A stretch of 64,000 nucleotides of DNA from Candidatus Nanosynbacter featherlites. GTDB taxonomy: Bacteria > Patescibacteriota > Saccharimonadia > Saccharimonadales > Saccharimonadaceae. The notes under the pieces are model-generated. The model did not search any database. It saw nothing but the letters and a program-made list of their open reading frames with translations, and was not told the origin of the DNA. Shown here in pieces: positions 1 to 8,096 of the stretch (position 1 is the stretch's first letter; each line of letters starts with the position of its first letter). The stretch is from positions 434,001 through 498,000 of the forward strand of contig NZ_CP040004.1 in NCBI RefSeq assembly GCF_005697565.1. Reading direction: 5' to 3'. The translations under genes were made by a program, and so were the position numbers.

Positions 1-707
1 ACATTCCTTACTTGACCACCATCGGTAATCACGACACAAAGGCTGTTTGTGGTGGCGGTGGCGCTTGCGACTGGCGACACACCAACGAGTGGGCACGAGA
101 CACTACGGTATTCAACCGATACTTCTCTGCTGCTCGCCAAAAGCTGTCAGCCAACCAAATGTTCGAAAATGGCAAAGTTGACAACGCTTACAAAACTTTC
201 ACTGCTGAAGGTAAGCAGTGGCTTGTCCTGACACTTGAGCTCTGGCCGCGCGCTGAGGCTGTCAATTGGGCTAAGAACGTTGTGGCATCACATCCAAAAC
301 ACAACGTCATCGTCCTGAGCCACTCGCTGTTGAACGCTGATGGTTCAATCGGTACCGGCGCTGGATACGGCACTGGCAAACAAACCCCACGCTATGTCTA
401 CGACAATTTGATCTTGGCATATCCAAACATCCGCATGACCTTCTCAGGACATGTCGGACAGGCAGCCAGTCGCGTTGACACAGGCAAGCACGGTAACAAG
501 GTCGCCTCATTCTTGGGTGCATTCCACTCAAATGACTACAACCCAACCAGGATTTTGACAGTCGACACCATCAACAACACGGTGACATCCGACATTCAGG
601 CCGCTTCAATTCGCGATGCCTACAAAGCAAAATATCCAAATGCAACATTGCCAAACTACGACCAATACGACGTATCGTACTCAGGCATGAACTTTGTTAA
701 TCCATAA
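1..707 (+). CDS. Calcineurin-like metallophosphoesterase, C-terminal part (5' end outside window)
   Basis: The reading frame is open from the first base (codons start at position 3), so the gene begins upstream of the window. The visible part contains the metallophosphoesterase signature GNHD, then HNVIVLSHSLL with the family's second metal-binding histidine, and FSGHVG, which fits the third (GHxH-like) motif. These histidines and the Asn/Asp bind a dinuclear metal centre that hydrolyses phosphoesters. The C-terminus is Asn/Thr/Tyr-rich, which suits an exported protein, but the signal peptide would lie outside the window. The substrate is unknown. A strong hairpin terminator follows directly and is shared with the convergent glucosidase gene. 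Confidence 0.8.
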   Translation, partial: IPYLTTIGNHDTKAVCGGGGACDWRHTNEWARDTTVFNRYFSAARQKLSANQMFENGKVDNAYKTFTAEGKQWLVLTLELWPRAEAVNWAKNVVASHPKHNVIVLSHSLLNADGSIGTGAGYGTGKQTPRYVYDNLILAYPNIRMTFSGHVGQAASRVDTGKHGNKVASFLGAFHSNDYNPTRILTVDTINNTVTSDIQAASIRDAYKAKYPNATLPNYDQYDVSYSGMNFVNP

Positions 708-729
708 CAAACACGGCAAACAAATTATG

Positions 730-751
730 AGCCCCGTCATCAGACGGGGCT
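730..751. terminator. Bidirectional intrinsic terminator
   Basis: A perfect 9-bp stem, AGCCCCGTC / GACGGGGCT, encloses the loop ATCA between two convergent genes. The sequence on both sides is A/T-rich. The stem overlaps the stop codon of the glucosidase gene on the minus strand, so it probably ends both transcripts. Confidence 0.8.
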
Positions 752-2324
752 ATGTTATATCAATCAGTACACCGCCATAGCCAGGCAGCTGTAACACATC
801 GCCATCCACACGGATATCTGGATTTGTACCAATGATGACACGACCAGAGTTTGGTAACCACACCGTTTGTACTGAGTCCGCAAAGTTGATATATATCTGC
901 AGCTGCCGACCATCAAGCTGGCGACGGAATCCTAAGACAAAGCCATTACCGGTGTCCAGCTTTTCCATGCTGCCGTAGCGTAAAATTGGCAGTTCATGTC
1001 GCAGCTCCAATAATTTTCGACATAGCCACAACAGCGAGCTTGGGTCTTTGGTCTCTTTAGCGACATTGACTTGCTTGCGGTTAGAATGCACCGGCAACCA
1101 CGGCAGCACATTGGCGAACCCAGCATAGCGCGAGCTGTTCCACTGCATGGGAGTACGGGCGCGATTGCGGTCGTCCTGCAGCGAATGGTGAAAGCCATCT
1201 TGCGCATCATGTTGCGTCAAATCAACATCCTCCATGCCAATCTCATCGCCATAGTACATCACGCTAACACCTGGGCACAATAGATTGAGAAACTGCAGCG
1301 CACGGGATCGCGGCAGTCCTAAGCGAGACGTCACACGTGGTTGGTCGTGATTGCCAAGACAAAAGAATGGTATATTTTCCCCTGCCGCTTTCACATAGTT
1401 CATGATATTCCAGCCGGTATGTTCACCATGCCAATCATTTTGCCGATGTTCCATGAAAAAGGCCGTAGCTTTCGGATGAACATGGATGACATCGTGATAT
1501 TGCTGCCAGATGTCACCAAGGCGCTCATCTGGATAGAACTCAAACACCATTTGCTTATCGTCATATTCATCGCAAACGCTTGCTAGCTCATGCAGATATT
1601 CTTGAAAATGCGGCCCGTGTTTGCAGTGATCGTGAATGTAGGCACCGTAGCTGTTAGAATCGCCATGAAAATCATAATTCACGGTATCATCACGCAGTTC
1701 TGGGTCTTTGGAAATCCCCCAAATGGCGTCCACGCGCATGCCGTCCACGCCCATATCAAACCAAAATCGCACCACATCTTTGATGGCCAAGCACACTTCA
1801 GGATTGTCCCAGTTGAGATCTGGCTGGGTTGGTAAAAATGAGTGCAAATAGTACTGGCCAGAGTCAGCATCAAACGTCCACGATTTGCCGCCCGCCAAAC
1901 TAATCCAATTGTTCGGTTCATGCCCGTCGTTGCCGTCTCGCCATACATACCAATCTCGCTTAGGATTGCCCCGTCCAGACCGTGACTCAACAAACCACGG
2001 ATGCTGGTCAGATGTATGACACGGCACCAGATCAATCATCACCTTGATGTCGCGCGCGTGAGCCTCGTCCAACAACATACGAAAATCATCCAGACCACCA
2101 AACACCGGATCGACATTTTGATAATCCGCCACGTCATAGCCAAAATCAGTCATGGGCGACGTGAAAAACGGCGAAATCCAAATGGCGTCAACGCCGAGAT
2201 CACTAAGATAGTCCATCTTGAGCGTAATGCCGTTCAAGTCTCCGACCCCATCACCGTTCAAGTCTCGAAAACTTCGCGGATAAATCTGATACAACGATCC
2301 AACATCACGCCACGCTTTAGTCAT
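750..2324 (-). CDS. GH13 alpha-glucosidase / oligo-1,6-glucosidase-like
   Basis: This 524-residue protein has the full GH13 (alpha-amylase) catalytic barrel. It starts with YQIYPRSFRDLNGDGVGDLNGI, typical of oligo-1,6-glucosidases and trehalose-6-phosphate hydrolases. Conserved regions include DLVPCHTSDQHPWF, GMRVDAIW (nucleophile Asp), FEFYPDE (probable acid/base Glu) and LGNHDQPR (transition-state Asp). Length matches the family. No signal peptide is seen, so it probably acts in the cytoplasm on short alpha-glucosides. Exact specificity (isomaltose, maltose, trehalose-6-P, sucrose) cannot be told. It is a single-gene unit: a TATACT box lies 6 nt before the ATG, implying a leaderless mRNA. 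Confidence 0.88.
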   Translation of the reverse strand: MTKAWRDVGSLYQIYPRSFRDLNGDGVGDLNGITLKMDYLSDLGVDAIWISPFFTSPMTDFGYDVADYQNVDPVFGGLDDFRMLLDEAHARDIKVMIDLVPCHTSDQHPWFVESRSGRGNPKRDWYVWRDGNDGHEPNNWISLAGGKSWTFDADSGQYYLHSFLPTQPDLNWDNPEVCLAIKDVVRFWFDMGVDGMRVDAIWGISKDPELRDDTVNYDFHGDSNSYGAYIHDHCKHGPHFQEYLHELASVCDEYDDKQMVFEFYPDERLGDIWQQYHDVIHVHPKATAFFMEHRQNDWHGEHTGWNIMNYVKAAGENIPFFCLGNHDQPRVTSRLGLPRSRALQFLNLLCPGVSVMYYGDEIGMEDVDLTQHDAQDGFHHSLQDDRNRARTPMQWNSSRYAGFANVLPWLPVHSNRKQVNVAKETKDPSSLLWLCRKLLELRHELPILRYGSMEKLDTGNGFVLGFRRQLDGRQLQIYINFADSVQTVWLPNSGRVIIGTNPDIRVDGDVLQLPGYGGVLIDIT

Positions 2325-2330
2325 GTTTTA

Positions 2331-2336
2331 AGTATA
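2331..2336 (-). promoter_or_regulatory. -10 box of GH13 gene (leaderless spacing)
   Basis: TATACT on the minus strand ends 6 nt before the ATG at 2324, so transcription should start at or next to the start codon. No Shine-Dalgarno sequence is present. Confidence 0.6.
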
Positions 2337-2379
2337 AGCGAGATGAACAATTTGGGCAAATCGAAGTAAAGCTAATACC

Positions 2380-3834
2380 TTATCGTACACCGCCCCACTC
2401 AATCCTGCCCTCTCTACCTAAATCTTCTTTGGTGTTAATTCCAGCGTGAGAAAATACGTGCAGTAAGTTTTGATGAGTATAGTAAAACAATCTATCGTGA
2501 TTACAACAGATCATAGACCATAACTTATCTTGAGCTTCTTCTAGAGAGTTAGAATTGATAATTCCGCATATCATACACATAAAATCATTATCCTTAAGCT
2601 TTTCTATAAACTCTGGTATATATCGTTCCCATGAAGGACCTATTAGAACTCCTAATAACCATGGGAACTTTCCAAATATTAGATACTGTATGATATTGCC
2701 ATCAAGGTATGTCTGCAGGAGGCTTAGATTGTCAGCAAAACGCTCTTGTAGGAGTTGGGTTGTCGGGAGTATAGGGTTCGCATCTTTTAATTTTCTATAA
2801 TAATCGAGTGTGTTTTGCGGGTACATTAGCGGGCTTATATTCTCTAGAGTCAATTTACTAATCGGAAATATATCCGGCTTAATTAGCTCTTTCTCTGCTA
2901 TTTTCTGAAATACATTCCACGATTTACTATCTACAATAGAGCCAACGATTAAGGATATTATTTCGTTGATAATTAAAGAATAGTACTCGATTGAAATTTC
3001 ATAAAGCATACTGGTATTTTTAGAAATTTCAGCATAGTGATCTAGAATAATTTGAATTGATTTGTATGCCTGTTCTAGTACGTCCGTTCTTTCGTATTCA
3101 GCGGCCTTTTCAAGAATTTCATATAGCTCAATAGTTATGTCTTTAGTAGCACAATACGCATTATATACATTTGCTGCGTATCCCTCCTCTGTTATACCTT
3201 CTTTAAATGCACCAGGCGATAAGTCCAAGTATCGCTTATAGGTGTTTTCAAAATAATCTCTTATAGTTTTCTTTGCTGGTTTTCCGTTTTCAATTGCGCT
3301 AGTAAGATTATCTTTATAGGATTGAGTTTTGTTAATTTTTTCTTTGTTTGCCAACGAATCCAGGTGTGCTACGATAGCCTCCTTTAGACTTCTCTTTAGT
3401 AATATGGCTTTATTATCTTTTTTTATAGAAAACCCTATTGTTCTTTGATGGGCAATATCAAATGGCAATTCTTCTATTCTACCCAGATCAGTATTTGCAA
3501 CCTGGATCACTTTCTCCTCTGTATGCTTACCAATTGCATATCCAAGTTCAAACATCACGTTTTGATTAACGATACCTTTTCCAGACTTGCCTCTGTCAAT
3601 AAGGGATACGTCTGCAAGAAAAATGCCGCAATTATTAATCTTTTCCTTGATGGTGGCTCCTATGTTAACGGCTCCTACTGTACCTTTCGTATCCTTATCT
3701 AATTCCACTCTTGGTGACTTCTCTAATTCAGGAGTGTCAGAGATTTCTTTAATAACATCTAGCAGGACTTTTTCGATATGGCGTCGTGTTTTCGAATGGT
3801 TAGATTGCCATGAATAAAATATTTTTCTCTTCAT
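2380..3834 (-). CDS. TIR-like nucleotide-sensing protein, probable defence gene
   Basis: A 484-residue protein. The N-terminal ~150 residues begin KRKIFYSWQSN and continue with GATIKEKINNCGIFLADVS and NQNVMFELGYAIGK, ending in a segment like ELPFDIAHQRTIGF. This is the pattern of TIR-like / nucleoside-deoxyribosyltransferase-fold domains found in many bacterial defence proteins. The remaining ~330 residues look largely helical, without a motif I recognise, and end in a Trp/Cys/His-rich stretch (LWSMICCNHDRLFYYTHQN). The gene is clearly more AT-rich than its neighbours and sits next to a tRNA cluster, both signs of horizontal acquisition. It has its own TATACT box and a weak GAGG ribosome-binding site. 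The defence role is inferred from the fold family and context only. Confidence 0.6.
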   Translation of the reverse strand: MKRKIFYSWQSNHSKTRRHIEKVLLDVIKEISDTPELEKSPRVELDKDTKGTVGAVNIGATIKEKINNCGIFLADVSLIDRGKSGKGIVNQNVMFELGYAIGKHTEEKVIQVANTDLGRIEELPFDIAHQRTIGFSIKKDNKAILLKRSLKEAIVAHLDSLANKEKINKTQSYKDNLTSAIENGKPAKKTIRDYFENTYKRYLDLSPGAFKEGITEEGYAANVYNAYCATKDITIELYEILEKAAEYERTDVLEQAYKSIQIILDHYAEISKNTSMLYEISIEYYSLIINEIISLIVGSIVDSKSWNVFQKIAEKELIKPDIFPISKLTLENISPLMYPQNTLDYYRKLKDANPILPTTQLLQERFADNLSLLQTYLDGNIIQYLIFGKFPWLLGVLIGPSWERYIPEFIEKLKDNDFMCMICGIINSNSLEEAQDKLWSMICCNHDRLFYYTHQNLLHVFSHAGINTKEDLGREGRIEWGGVR

Positions 3835-3850
3835 AATATTCCTCTAGTTT

Positions 3851-3856
3851 AGTATA
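3851..3856 (-). promoter_or_regulatory. -10 box of TIR-like gene
   Basis: TATACT on the minus strand, 16 nt before the ATG. A GAGG ribosome-binding site lies between the two, so this gene has a short leader, unlike the leaderless units around it. Confidence 0.5.
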
Positions 3857-3904
3857 TTACATTTTAGGTTTAAACACGGGGATACAAAGTTAGTGCATTC
3901 ATAA

Positions 3905-3929
3905 AACAAAAAGACGCACCGATAGCGTC
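3905..3929 (-). terminator. Terminator of the tRNA-Phe/tRNA-Gly unit
   Basis: On the minus strand, GACGC and GCGTC pair around a 7-nt loop and are followed by TTTTTGTTTT. It lies just downstream of tRNA-Gly(GCC). Confidence 0.8.
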
Positions 3930-3941
3930 CTTATTCGTTTG

Positions 3942-4017
3942 TGGTGCGGGTAAGGAGACTCTAACTCCTGGCCTCTTCCATGGCAAGGAAGCGCTCTAAC
4001 AACTGAGCTATACCCGC
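3942..4017 (-). tRNA. trnG: tRNA-Gly (anticodon GCC)
   Basis: A 76-nt cloverleaf read by eye: acceptor arms GCGGGTA and TACCCGC, D-arm AGCTCAGTTGTTAGAGC, anticodon stem CTTCC/GGAAG with loop TTGCCAT (anticodon GCC), and a T-arm whose loop reads TTAGAGT rather than the usual TTCRANY. Discriminator A and an encoded CCA end follow. It is the second gene of a minus-strand unit behind tRNA-Phe. Confidence 0.95.
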
Positions 4018-4066
4018 ATGTGGTTCACGATTTATTGTAACAAAGCCGTGAACAAAATGCAATATT

Positions 4067-4142
4067 TGGTGGCTCCTCCCAGACTTGAACTGGGGACACA
4101 AGGCTCTTCAGGCCTCTGCTCTACCAACTGAGCTAAAGAGCC
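4067..4142 (-). tRNA. trnF: tRNA-Phe (anticodon GAA)
   Basis: A 76-nt cloverleaf: acceptor GGCTCTT / AGGAGCC, D-arm AGCTCAGTTGGTAGAGC, anticodon stem GAGGC/GCCTT with loop CTGAAGA (anticodon GAA), T-arm CCCAGTTCAAGTCTGGG, and an encoded CCA end. It is the first gene of the minus-strand tRNA unit. Confidence 0.95.
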
Positions 4143-4158
4143 ACAAACTTGCTATTTC

Positions 4159-4199
4159 ATTGTACTAAAGTTGTCGCCATCTGGCAAGGGTGATATACT
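4159..4199. promoter_or_regulatory. Overlapping divergent tRNA promoters
   Basis: Minus strand: -35 TTGCCA (4182-4187) and -10 TACAAT (4159-4164), 17-bp spacer, driving tRNA-Phe/Gly. Plus strand: -35 TTGTCG (4171-4176) and -10 TATACT (4194-4199), 17-bp spacer, driving tRNA-Gly(CCC). The two promoters interleave, so they probably compete for polymerase. Confidence 0.75.
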
Positions 4200-4208
4200 T
4201 TTAAGAAC

Positions 4209-4283
4209 GCGGGTGTCGTATAACGGCTATTATGTGACCTTCCCAAGGTTGAGACGGGAGTTCGACTCTCCCCATCCGCACCA
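4209..4283 (+). tRNA. trnG: tRNA-Gly (anticodon CCC)
   Basis: A 75-nt cloverleaf: acceptor GCGGGTG / CATCCGC, anticodon stem TGACC/GGTTG with loop TTCCCAA (anticodon CCC, reading GGG), T-arm CGGGAGTTCGACTCTCC, and an encoded CCA end. It has its own promoter and terminator and is transcribed away from the other two tRNAs. Confidence 0.93.
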
Positions 4284-4297
4284 CAATTCACCATCAC

Positions 4298-4320
4298 GAG
4301 CTTCCAGCGAGGCTCTTTTT
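4298..4320 (+). terminator. Terminator of tRNA-Gly(CCC)
   Basis: GAGCTTC and GAGGCTC form a 7-bp stem (one G-U pair) around CAGC, followed by TTTTTATTT. Confidence 0.8.
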
Positions 4321-4344
4321 ATTTGCTCCGCAAATTAGCAAAGA

Positions 4345-4557
4345 CTAAACGGTTATTTCGCTATATTCCGCGTAACCACACTCATCCAAGACTTTCTGGC
4401 CAAATTTCCTAAGATTGTTAATTCTTTCCTGTTCTTTGTCAAAATTTTCCCGCGTACGAATGGCGTCATACACTGCCCCCATATCATCATCTTCGGGGCT
4501 ACTGGCAACTGCTCCTATAAGTCCTTGCTCCATTAGGTCATGATTAGCACGTGGCAT
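4345..4557 (-). CDS. Small hypothetical protein, 70 aa
   Basis: I do not recognise this 70-residue protein. It is acidic and soluble, with a middle part (PEDDDMGAVYDAIRTRENFDKEQERI) likely to be helical and no membrane segment. It is accepted as real because AGGAGG lies 9 nt before the ATG, and a -35 TTGCAA with a 17-bp spacer to TATAGA lies just upstream. It is a single-gene unit between tRNA-Gly(CCC) and rsmD. Confidence 0.7.
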   Translation of the reverse strand: MPRANHDLMEQGLIGAVASSPEDDDMGAVYDAIRTRENFDKEQERINNLRKFGQKVLDECGYAEYSEITV

Positions 4558-4600
4558 ATTTCCATTCCTCCTCTTTTGGTTCCAAATATGTCTAGCACTA

Positions 4601-4629
4601 TCTATACCATATAGAGTTTATTTTTGCAA
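4601..4629 (-). promoter_or_regulatory. Promoter of the 70-aa gene
   Basis: On the minus strand, -35 TTGCAA (4624-4629), a 17-bp spacer and -10 TATAGA (4601-4606). This leaves a leader of about 40 nt that carries AGGAGG. Confidence 0.55.
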
Positions 4630-4654
4630 TACTGTATTCCGCGCCAATATAACA

Positions 4655-4690
4655 AAAAAGCCCTCGACGTACATCGGGACTAATGATCAA
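4655..4690 (-). terminator. Probable terminator after rsmD
   Basis: On the minus strand an imperfect hairpin between CCCGA and TCGAGGG is followed by CTTTTTTG. It would end the tyrS-rsmD operon. The stem is less regular than the other terminators in this window. Confidence 0.45.
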
Positions 4691-4691
4691 A

Positions 4692-5240
4692 CTAAGATGG
4701 TTCTCGCAGGAACTTGGTGAGGTGCGCCTCCCCATAACTACGATTGTCCACCACAACAATTCCGTTTTGAATTGGCACCTCACCTATTCCTGGGTGTGAT
4801 AATATCATACATCCGCCCGGTTTGAGAAGCCCCATTAGTCGTGAAACTGTGGAAAACTGAGGATTATGATATGGCGGATCAGCAAAAATGATATCAAACT
4901 TCTCTGTTACGCTCATGCTTTTCAGCCAATTTGATATCGTTGTTTTTATTACAATAGATTTTTCGTCGACACCCAAACTGCCTATGTTTTCGGCAATAAC
5001 ACGCTGCGCGACCCGGTTTCGCTCCACGAAAACCACTGACGTGGCACCGCGGCTGAGCGCCTCCAGTCCAATGGCGCCAGAGCCAGCAAAGGCGTCCAAA
5101 ACCCGCGCACCGCGGACTGTTTCGCCCAGTGAATTGAACATCGCCGAACGCACTCGCTCACCCATGGGATGCGTCGTCGATCCTGGTGGCGTCTGGATGA
5201 ATCGTCCGCCAAATTCGCCAGCGATGATACGTACCCTCAC
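4692..5240 (-). CDS. rsmD: 16S rRNA (guanine966-N2)-methyltransferase RsmD
   Basis: 182 residues, the usual length for RsmD. It opens with MRVRIIAGEFGGRFIQTPPG and THPMGERVRSAMFNSLG, diagnostic of the family. The SAM-binding loop is LDAFAGSGAIGLEALSRGA, and the catalytic N6/N2-methyltransferase motif is DPPY in IIFADPPYHNP. It methylates G966 of 16S rRNA in the assembled 30S subunit. It is the last gene of the minus-strand tyrS operon and overlaps the preceding gene by 4 nt (ATGA). A GC-rich hairpin with a six-T tract lies just downstream on the minus strand. Confidence 0.92.
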   Translation of the reverse strand: MRVRIIAGEFGGRFIQTPPGSTTHPMGERVRSAMFNSLGETVRGARVLDAFAGSGAIGLEALSRGATSVVFVERNRVAQRVIAENIGSLGVDEKSIVIKTTISNWLKSMSVTEKFDIIFADPPYHNPQFSTVSRLMGLLKPGGCMILSHPGIGEVPIQNGIVVVDNRSYGEAHLTKFLREPS

Positions 5241-6052
5241 CGTCTGGCCTCAAACTTCCAAACCGACGCCAGCCAGCCCAGCATGACGGCTTTGATGATG
5301 ATTGGCATCAATTCATGGTTAGTTTGCCGCGCCAGATCCGTTGTCCAGCCGTTTTTACCAAAATTGTCATACATCTTTAGGTCAGCCACAGCGTGAACTT
5401 GCTCTAGGTAATATTCTCGGTAGCCTTGCTGCTTGACCTGCAAAATCTCGGCCTCGCTTGGCACGGCGTCCTTAAAGCGCGGATAGGCCACCACGCTCGC
5501 CACGCCCGCTTCAAACGCCACATGCATGGTCATCATGCCTTTAGCGCCCCAGAATTTCCAATTATTTTTGATGAGCTCAATCCCTGTATCGCCCTTCATG
5601 ACATTTTTCTTGAGGATGGAGGTTCGCGTCTCCAAACCTTCGCCGCCGCGCAGCTCCTGCATGGCATGTTCCAGCGGGAAATGATGCGCTGGCGTCAAAC
5701 CATCGGTGATAGCATGCGCCATCCATGCCGCTTCAAAGGCGGCTCGCTCAGAATTATGGTTTTGCAGCGCCTTTGCTAGATTATCAATATGCTGGTCGAT
5801 CATTTCCAGAAGCGCCGTATCGTTCGGATCGTCTGGATTGATGAAATGCCACGGTTCGTCAACGGCTGGACTTTTGCGCTTGACGCCGTCAGGACCGTTT
5901 TTGCCCTCAAAATGCAAGATATTTTTGACATCAGGAAACTCACACCAATCAGGCAGCATTGGCGTCAGGTGTCGCCTGGCCACTCGATCTATCTTTTGAT
6001 GAACACCGATAAATCGACCAGAGCCATCTCTAATTGTTGTTCCTGCATACAT
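5237..6052 (-). CDS. Zinc-dependent phospholipase C / P1 nuclease-like protein
   Basis: 271 residues. The pattern of His, Trp and Asp residues matches the helical zinc phospholipase C/P1 nuclease superfamily: GVHQKIDRVARRHL near the N-terminus, ILHFEG, DEPWHFINP, and AWMAHAITDGLTPAHHFP, where His and Asp residues could bind three zinc ions. No clear signal peptide is seen, although the superfamily is mostly exported, so activity and location are open. It sits between recG and rsmD in one operon with little spacing (a few nt after recG, 4-nt overlap with rsmD). A role in lipid turnover is only inferred. Confidence 0.55.
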   Translation of the reverse strand: MYAGTTIRDGSGRFIGVHQKIDRVARRHLTPMLPDWCEFPDVKNILHFEGKNGPDGVKRKSPAVDEPWHFINPDDPNDTALLEMIDQHIDNLAKALQNHNSERAAFEAAWMAHAITDGLTPAHHFPLEHAMQELRGGEGLETRTSILKKNVMKGDTGIELIKNNWKFWGAKGMMTMHVAFEAGVASVVAYPRFKDAVPSEAEILQVKQQGYREYYLEQVHAVADLKMYDNFGKNGWTTDLARQTNHELMPIIIKAVMLGWLASVWKFEARR

Positions 6053-6053
6053 A

Positions 6054-8096
6054 TTAATTCAAAACGGTTAATCGCTGATAGCGACTGACGGCACGCGCCA
6101 GATGGTTATATTGTAGCAAATCCTGCCCCTCTTTGACAAAGCGCTCGGCCTCCGTTTGCGCACGGGCAATCAGCGGCGTGTCGCTCAGCGAGGCAATTTT
6201 TAGGTTGAGCGCACCATGTTGCGCTCGGCCGTAAATCTCGCCAGGACCGCGCAGTTTCAAATCAACTTCCGCCAAGTAGAAGCCGTCTTGAGACTTCTCA
6301 ATTTCCCTGAGGCGTTGGGATGGTTTATCGTGACCCGACAACATCAAATGGCAAAAGCTCTGGTACTGGCCGCGCCCAACCCGCCCGCGTAGCTGGTGGA
6401 GCTGACTGAGCCCAAAGTGATCGGCATTTTCGATGAGCATGACCGTGGCGTTTGGCACGTTAACGCCAACTTCCACCACCGTGGTACTCACTAGCATATC
6501 AATGTCGCCGTCCGCGAATTGCTGCATAACCGCGGCTTTTTCCTCAGGCGGCAGTTTACCGTGTAACAATCCGACGCGGCGATGACGAAACATCGTTTTT
6601 GCCAATTTGTGATATTCCGCCTCGACCGACTTTTTGTCATTGTCGGGATTATCGTCGATCAACGGGCAGATGACATAGGCTTGGCGACCTTTGGCAATTT
6701 CTGCATCAATAGTTTCGTAGAGTTTTGGCGCTGAGGCTGGCGACCAAATTTTCGTTTGAATCGACTGACGACCAGCTGGCAGTTCATCCAAAATCGAGAT
6801 ATCTAGCTCACCATACAAGGTCAACGCCAAACTGCGTGGAATCGGCGTAGCAGTCATGCTGAGCAGATGCGGCATGTAATCTGCCTTTTGTAGCAACGCC
6901 TGCCGCTGCTTGACGCCAAATCGATGCTGCTCGTCAATCACCACAAACCCCAGCTTGTGATACACCGCTTTTTCCTGAATCAGCGCGTGCGTACCAACCA
7001 CCACATTGATGTTGCCATTTGCTAAATTATCCAGCAGCTGCCTCCGCTGAGCGCCCTTAACGTGCCCTGTCAGTAGGGCCACCGACACACCAAACGGCAA
7101 TAACAGCTCATCCAGCGTTTTGGCATGCTGAGCCGCCAAAATCTCCGTCGGCGCCATGATGGCTGTCTGGAAACCAGCCTGTGCCACCTCCGCCGCTACC
7201 AACCCAGCGACCACCGTTTTGCCCGAGCCGACATCGCCTTGCAACAGACGATTCATCGGATGCTCCGACTCCAAATCTTGCAAAATCTGCCACGCGGCAC
7301 GGCGCTGCGCGTTGGTCAAGGGAAATGGCAGTTGCTCAACAAATCGCTTAACGACCGGCTGATTGAACGGGATACGCCAGCCGGTTAGCTTGGTCTGCTC
7401 TTGCTTGTTGAGCTGCGCTGCCAAGATCATTTCAAACAACTCTTCAAACGCCAAGCGCTCCCGGCCGCGGGCAATTTCCTCGTGACTATTTGGCGCGTGG
7501 AGGAACTTCACAGCTTCGGCGCGGCTGACTAACTTTTGTCGCTGGACAATGTGTTCTGGCAGCGTTTCGGGCAAAAATTCCATAATGGGGCGCAAATTCT
7601 TCAGCAAATCCTGCACGGTTTTGGGGCGGAGGTTTTTGATGGATTTGTAGACGGGATGGATGCCCGACGTAGGCTGGGCGTCGGACGAATTTGTTTGTTT
7701 GGCGAGTTCGACGGATGGATTGCTAATCTGATAGCTATTATATTGCATGCCAAATTGGCCGGAGAACATGAACTCGGCGTCGGATCTCAGCTGCGACTCA
7801 CGGTACGGCTGATTGAACCAAACGGCCTTAACCTTGCCAGAATCATCCACCAGTACCGCCGTAGTAATCCTCAAGCCTCGGCGAACAATGCGCGTGGAAA
7901 TCGACTCGCAGCGCGCCCGCACCGTCACTTTACCCGGCTGAAGATCAGCGATATTGACCGCCGCCGAATAATCATCATACGCCCGCGGCAAAAAATCCAA
8001 GGCGTCCGCCACCGTCTCCAGACCCGCCGCCGACAGCGCTTGGGCGGTTTTGGGGCCGACGCCTTTGATGTGTTCCAGTGGGGTTGTTAGCTTCAT
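6054..8096 (-). CDS. recG: ATP-dependent DNA helicase RecG
   Basis: 680 residues, standard RecG length. The N-terminal wedge/OB domain includes LLQKAD-type helicase context later on, and LKGVGPKTA-like text (IKGVGPKTAQALSAAG) at the start. Helicase motifs: I, LLQGDVGSGKTVVA; II, VIDEQHRFGVKQR; III, MTATPIPRSLAL; V/VI, VSTTVVEVGVNVPNA and QLRGRVGRGQYQSFCHL. RecG remodels stalled replication forks and branch-migrates Holliday junctions. It is in the minus-strand tyrS operon. The preceding gene ends in TAG and recG starts at the next base, so the two are probably translationally coupled. Confidence 0.96.
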   Translation of the reverse strand: MKLTTPLEHIKGVGPKTAQALSAAGLETVADALDFLPRAYDDYSAAVNIADLQPGKVTVRARCESISTRIVRRGLRITTAVLVDDSGKVKAVWFNQPYRESQLRSDAEFMFSGQFGMQYNSYQISNPSVELAKQTNSSDAQPTSGIHPVYKSIKNLRPKTVQDLLKNLRPIMEFLPETLPEHIVQRQKLVSRAEAVKFLHAPNSHEEIARGRERLAFEELFEMILAAQLNKQEQTKLTGWRIPFNQPVVKRFVEQLPFPLTNAQRRAAWQILQDLESEHPMNRLLQGDVGSGKTVVAGLVAAEVAQAGFQTAIMAPTEILAAQHAKTLDELLLPFGVSVALLTGHVKGAQRRQLLDNLANGNINVVVGTHALIQEKAVYHKLGFVVIDEQHRFGVKQRQALLQKADYMPHLLSMTATPIPRSLALTLYGELDISILDELPAGRQSIQTKIWSPASAPKLYETIDAEIAKGRQAYVICPLIDDNPDNDKKSVEAEYHKLAKTMFRHRRVGLLHGKLPPEEKAAVMQQFADGDIDMLVSTTVVEVGVNVPNATVMLIENADHFGLSQLHQLRGRVGRGQYQSFCHLMLSGHDKPSQRLREIEKSQDGFYLAEVDLKLRGPGEIYGRAQHGALNLKIASLSDTPLIARAQTEAERFVKEGQDLLQYNHLARAVSRYQRLTVLN

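Noticed and set aside
4598-4783. 61-aa frame overlapping the rsmD end
   Set aside because: It overlaps rsmD in another frame, has no ribosome-binding site and covers the terminator.
6054-8096. Long open frames on the opposite strand inside recG and other GC-richer genes (e.g. 7536-8090, 19465-20100)
   Set aside because: They are antisense to well-conserved proteins, lack ribosome-binding sites and promoters, and show no recognisable motifs.
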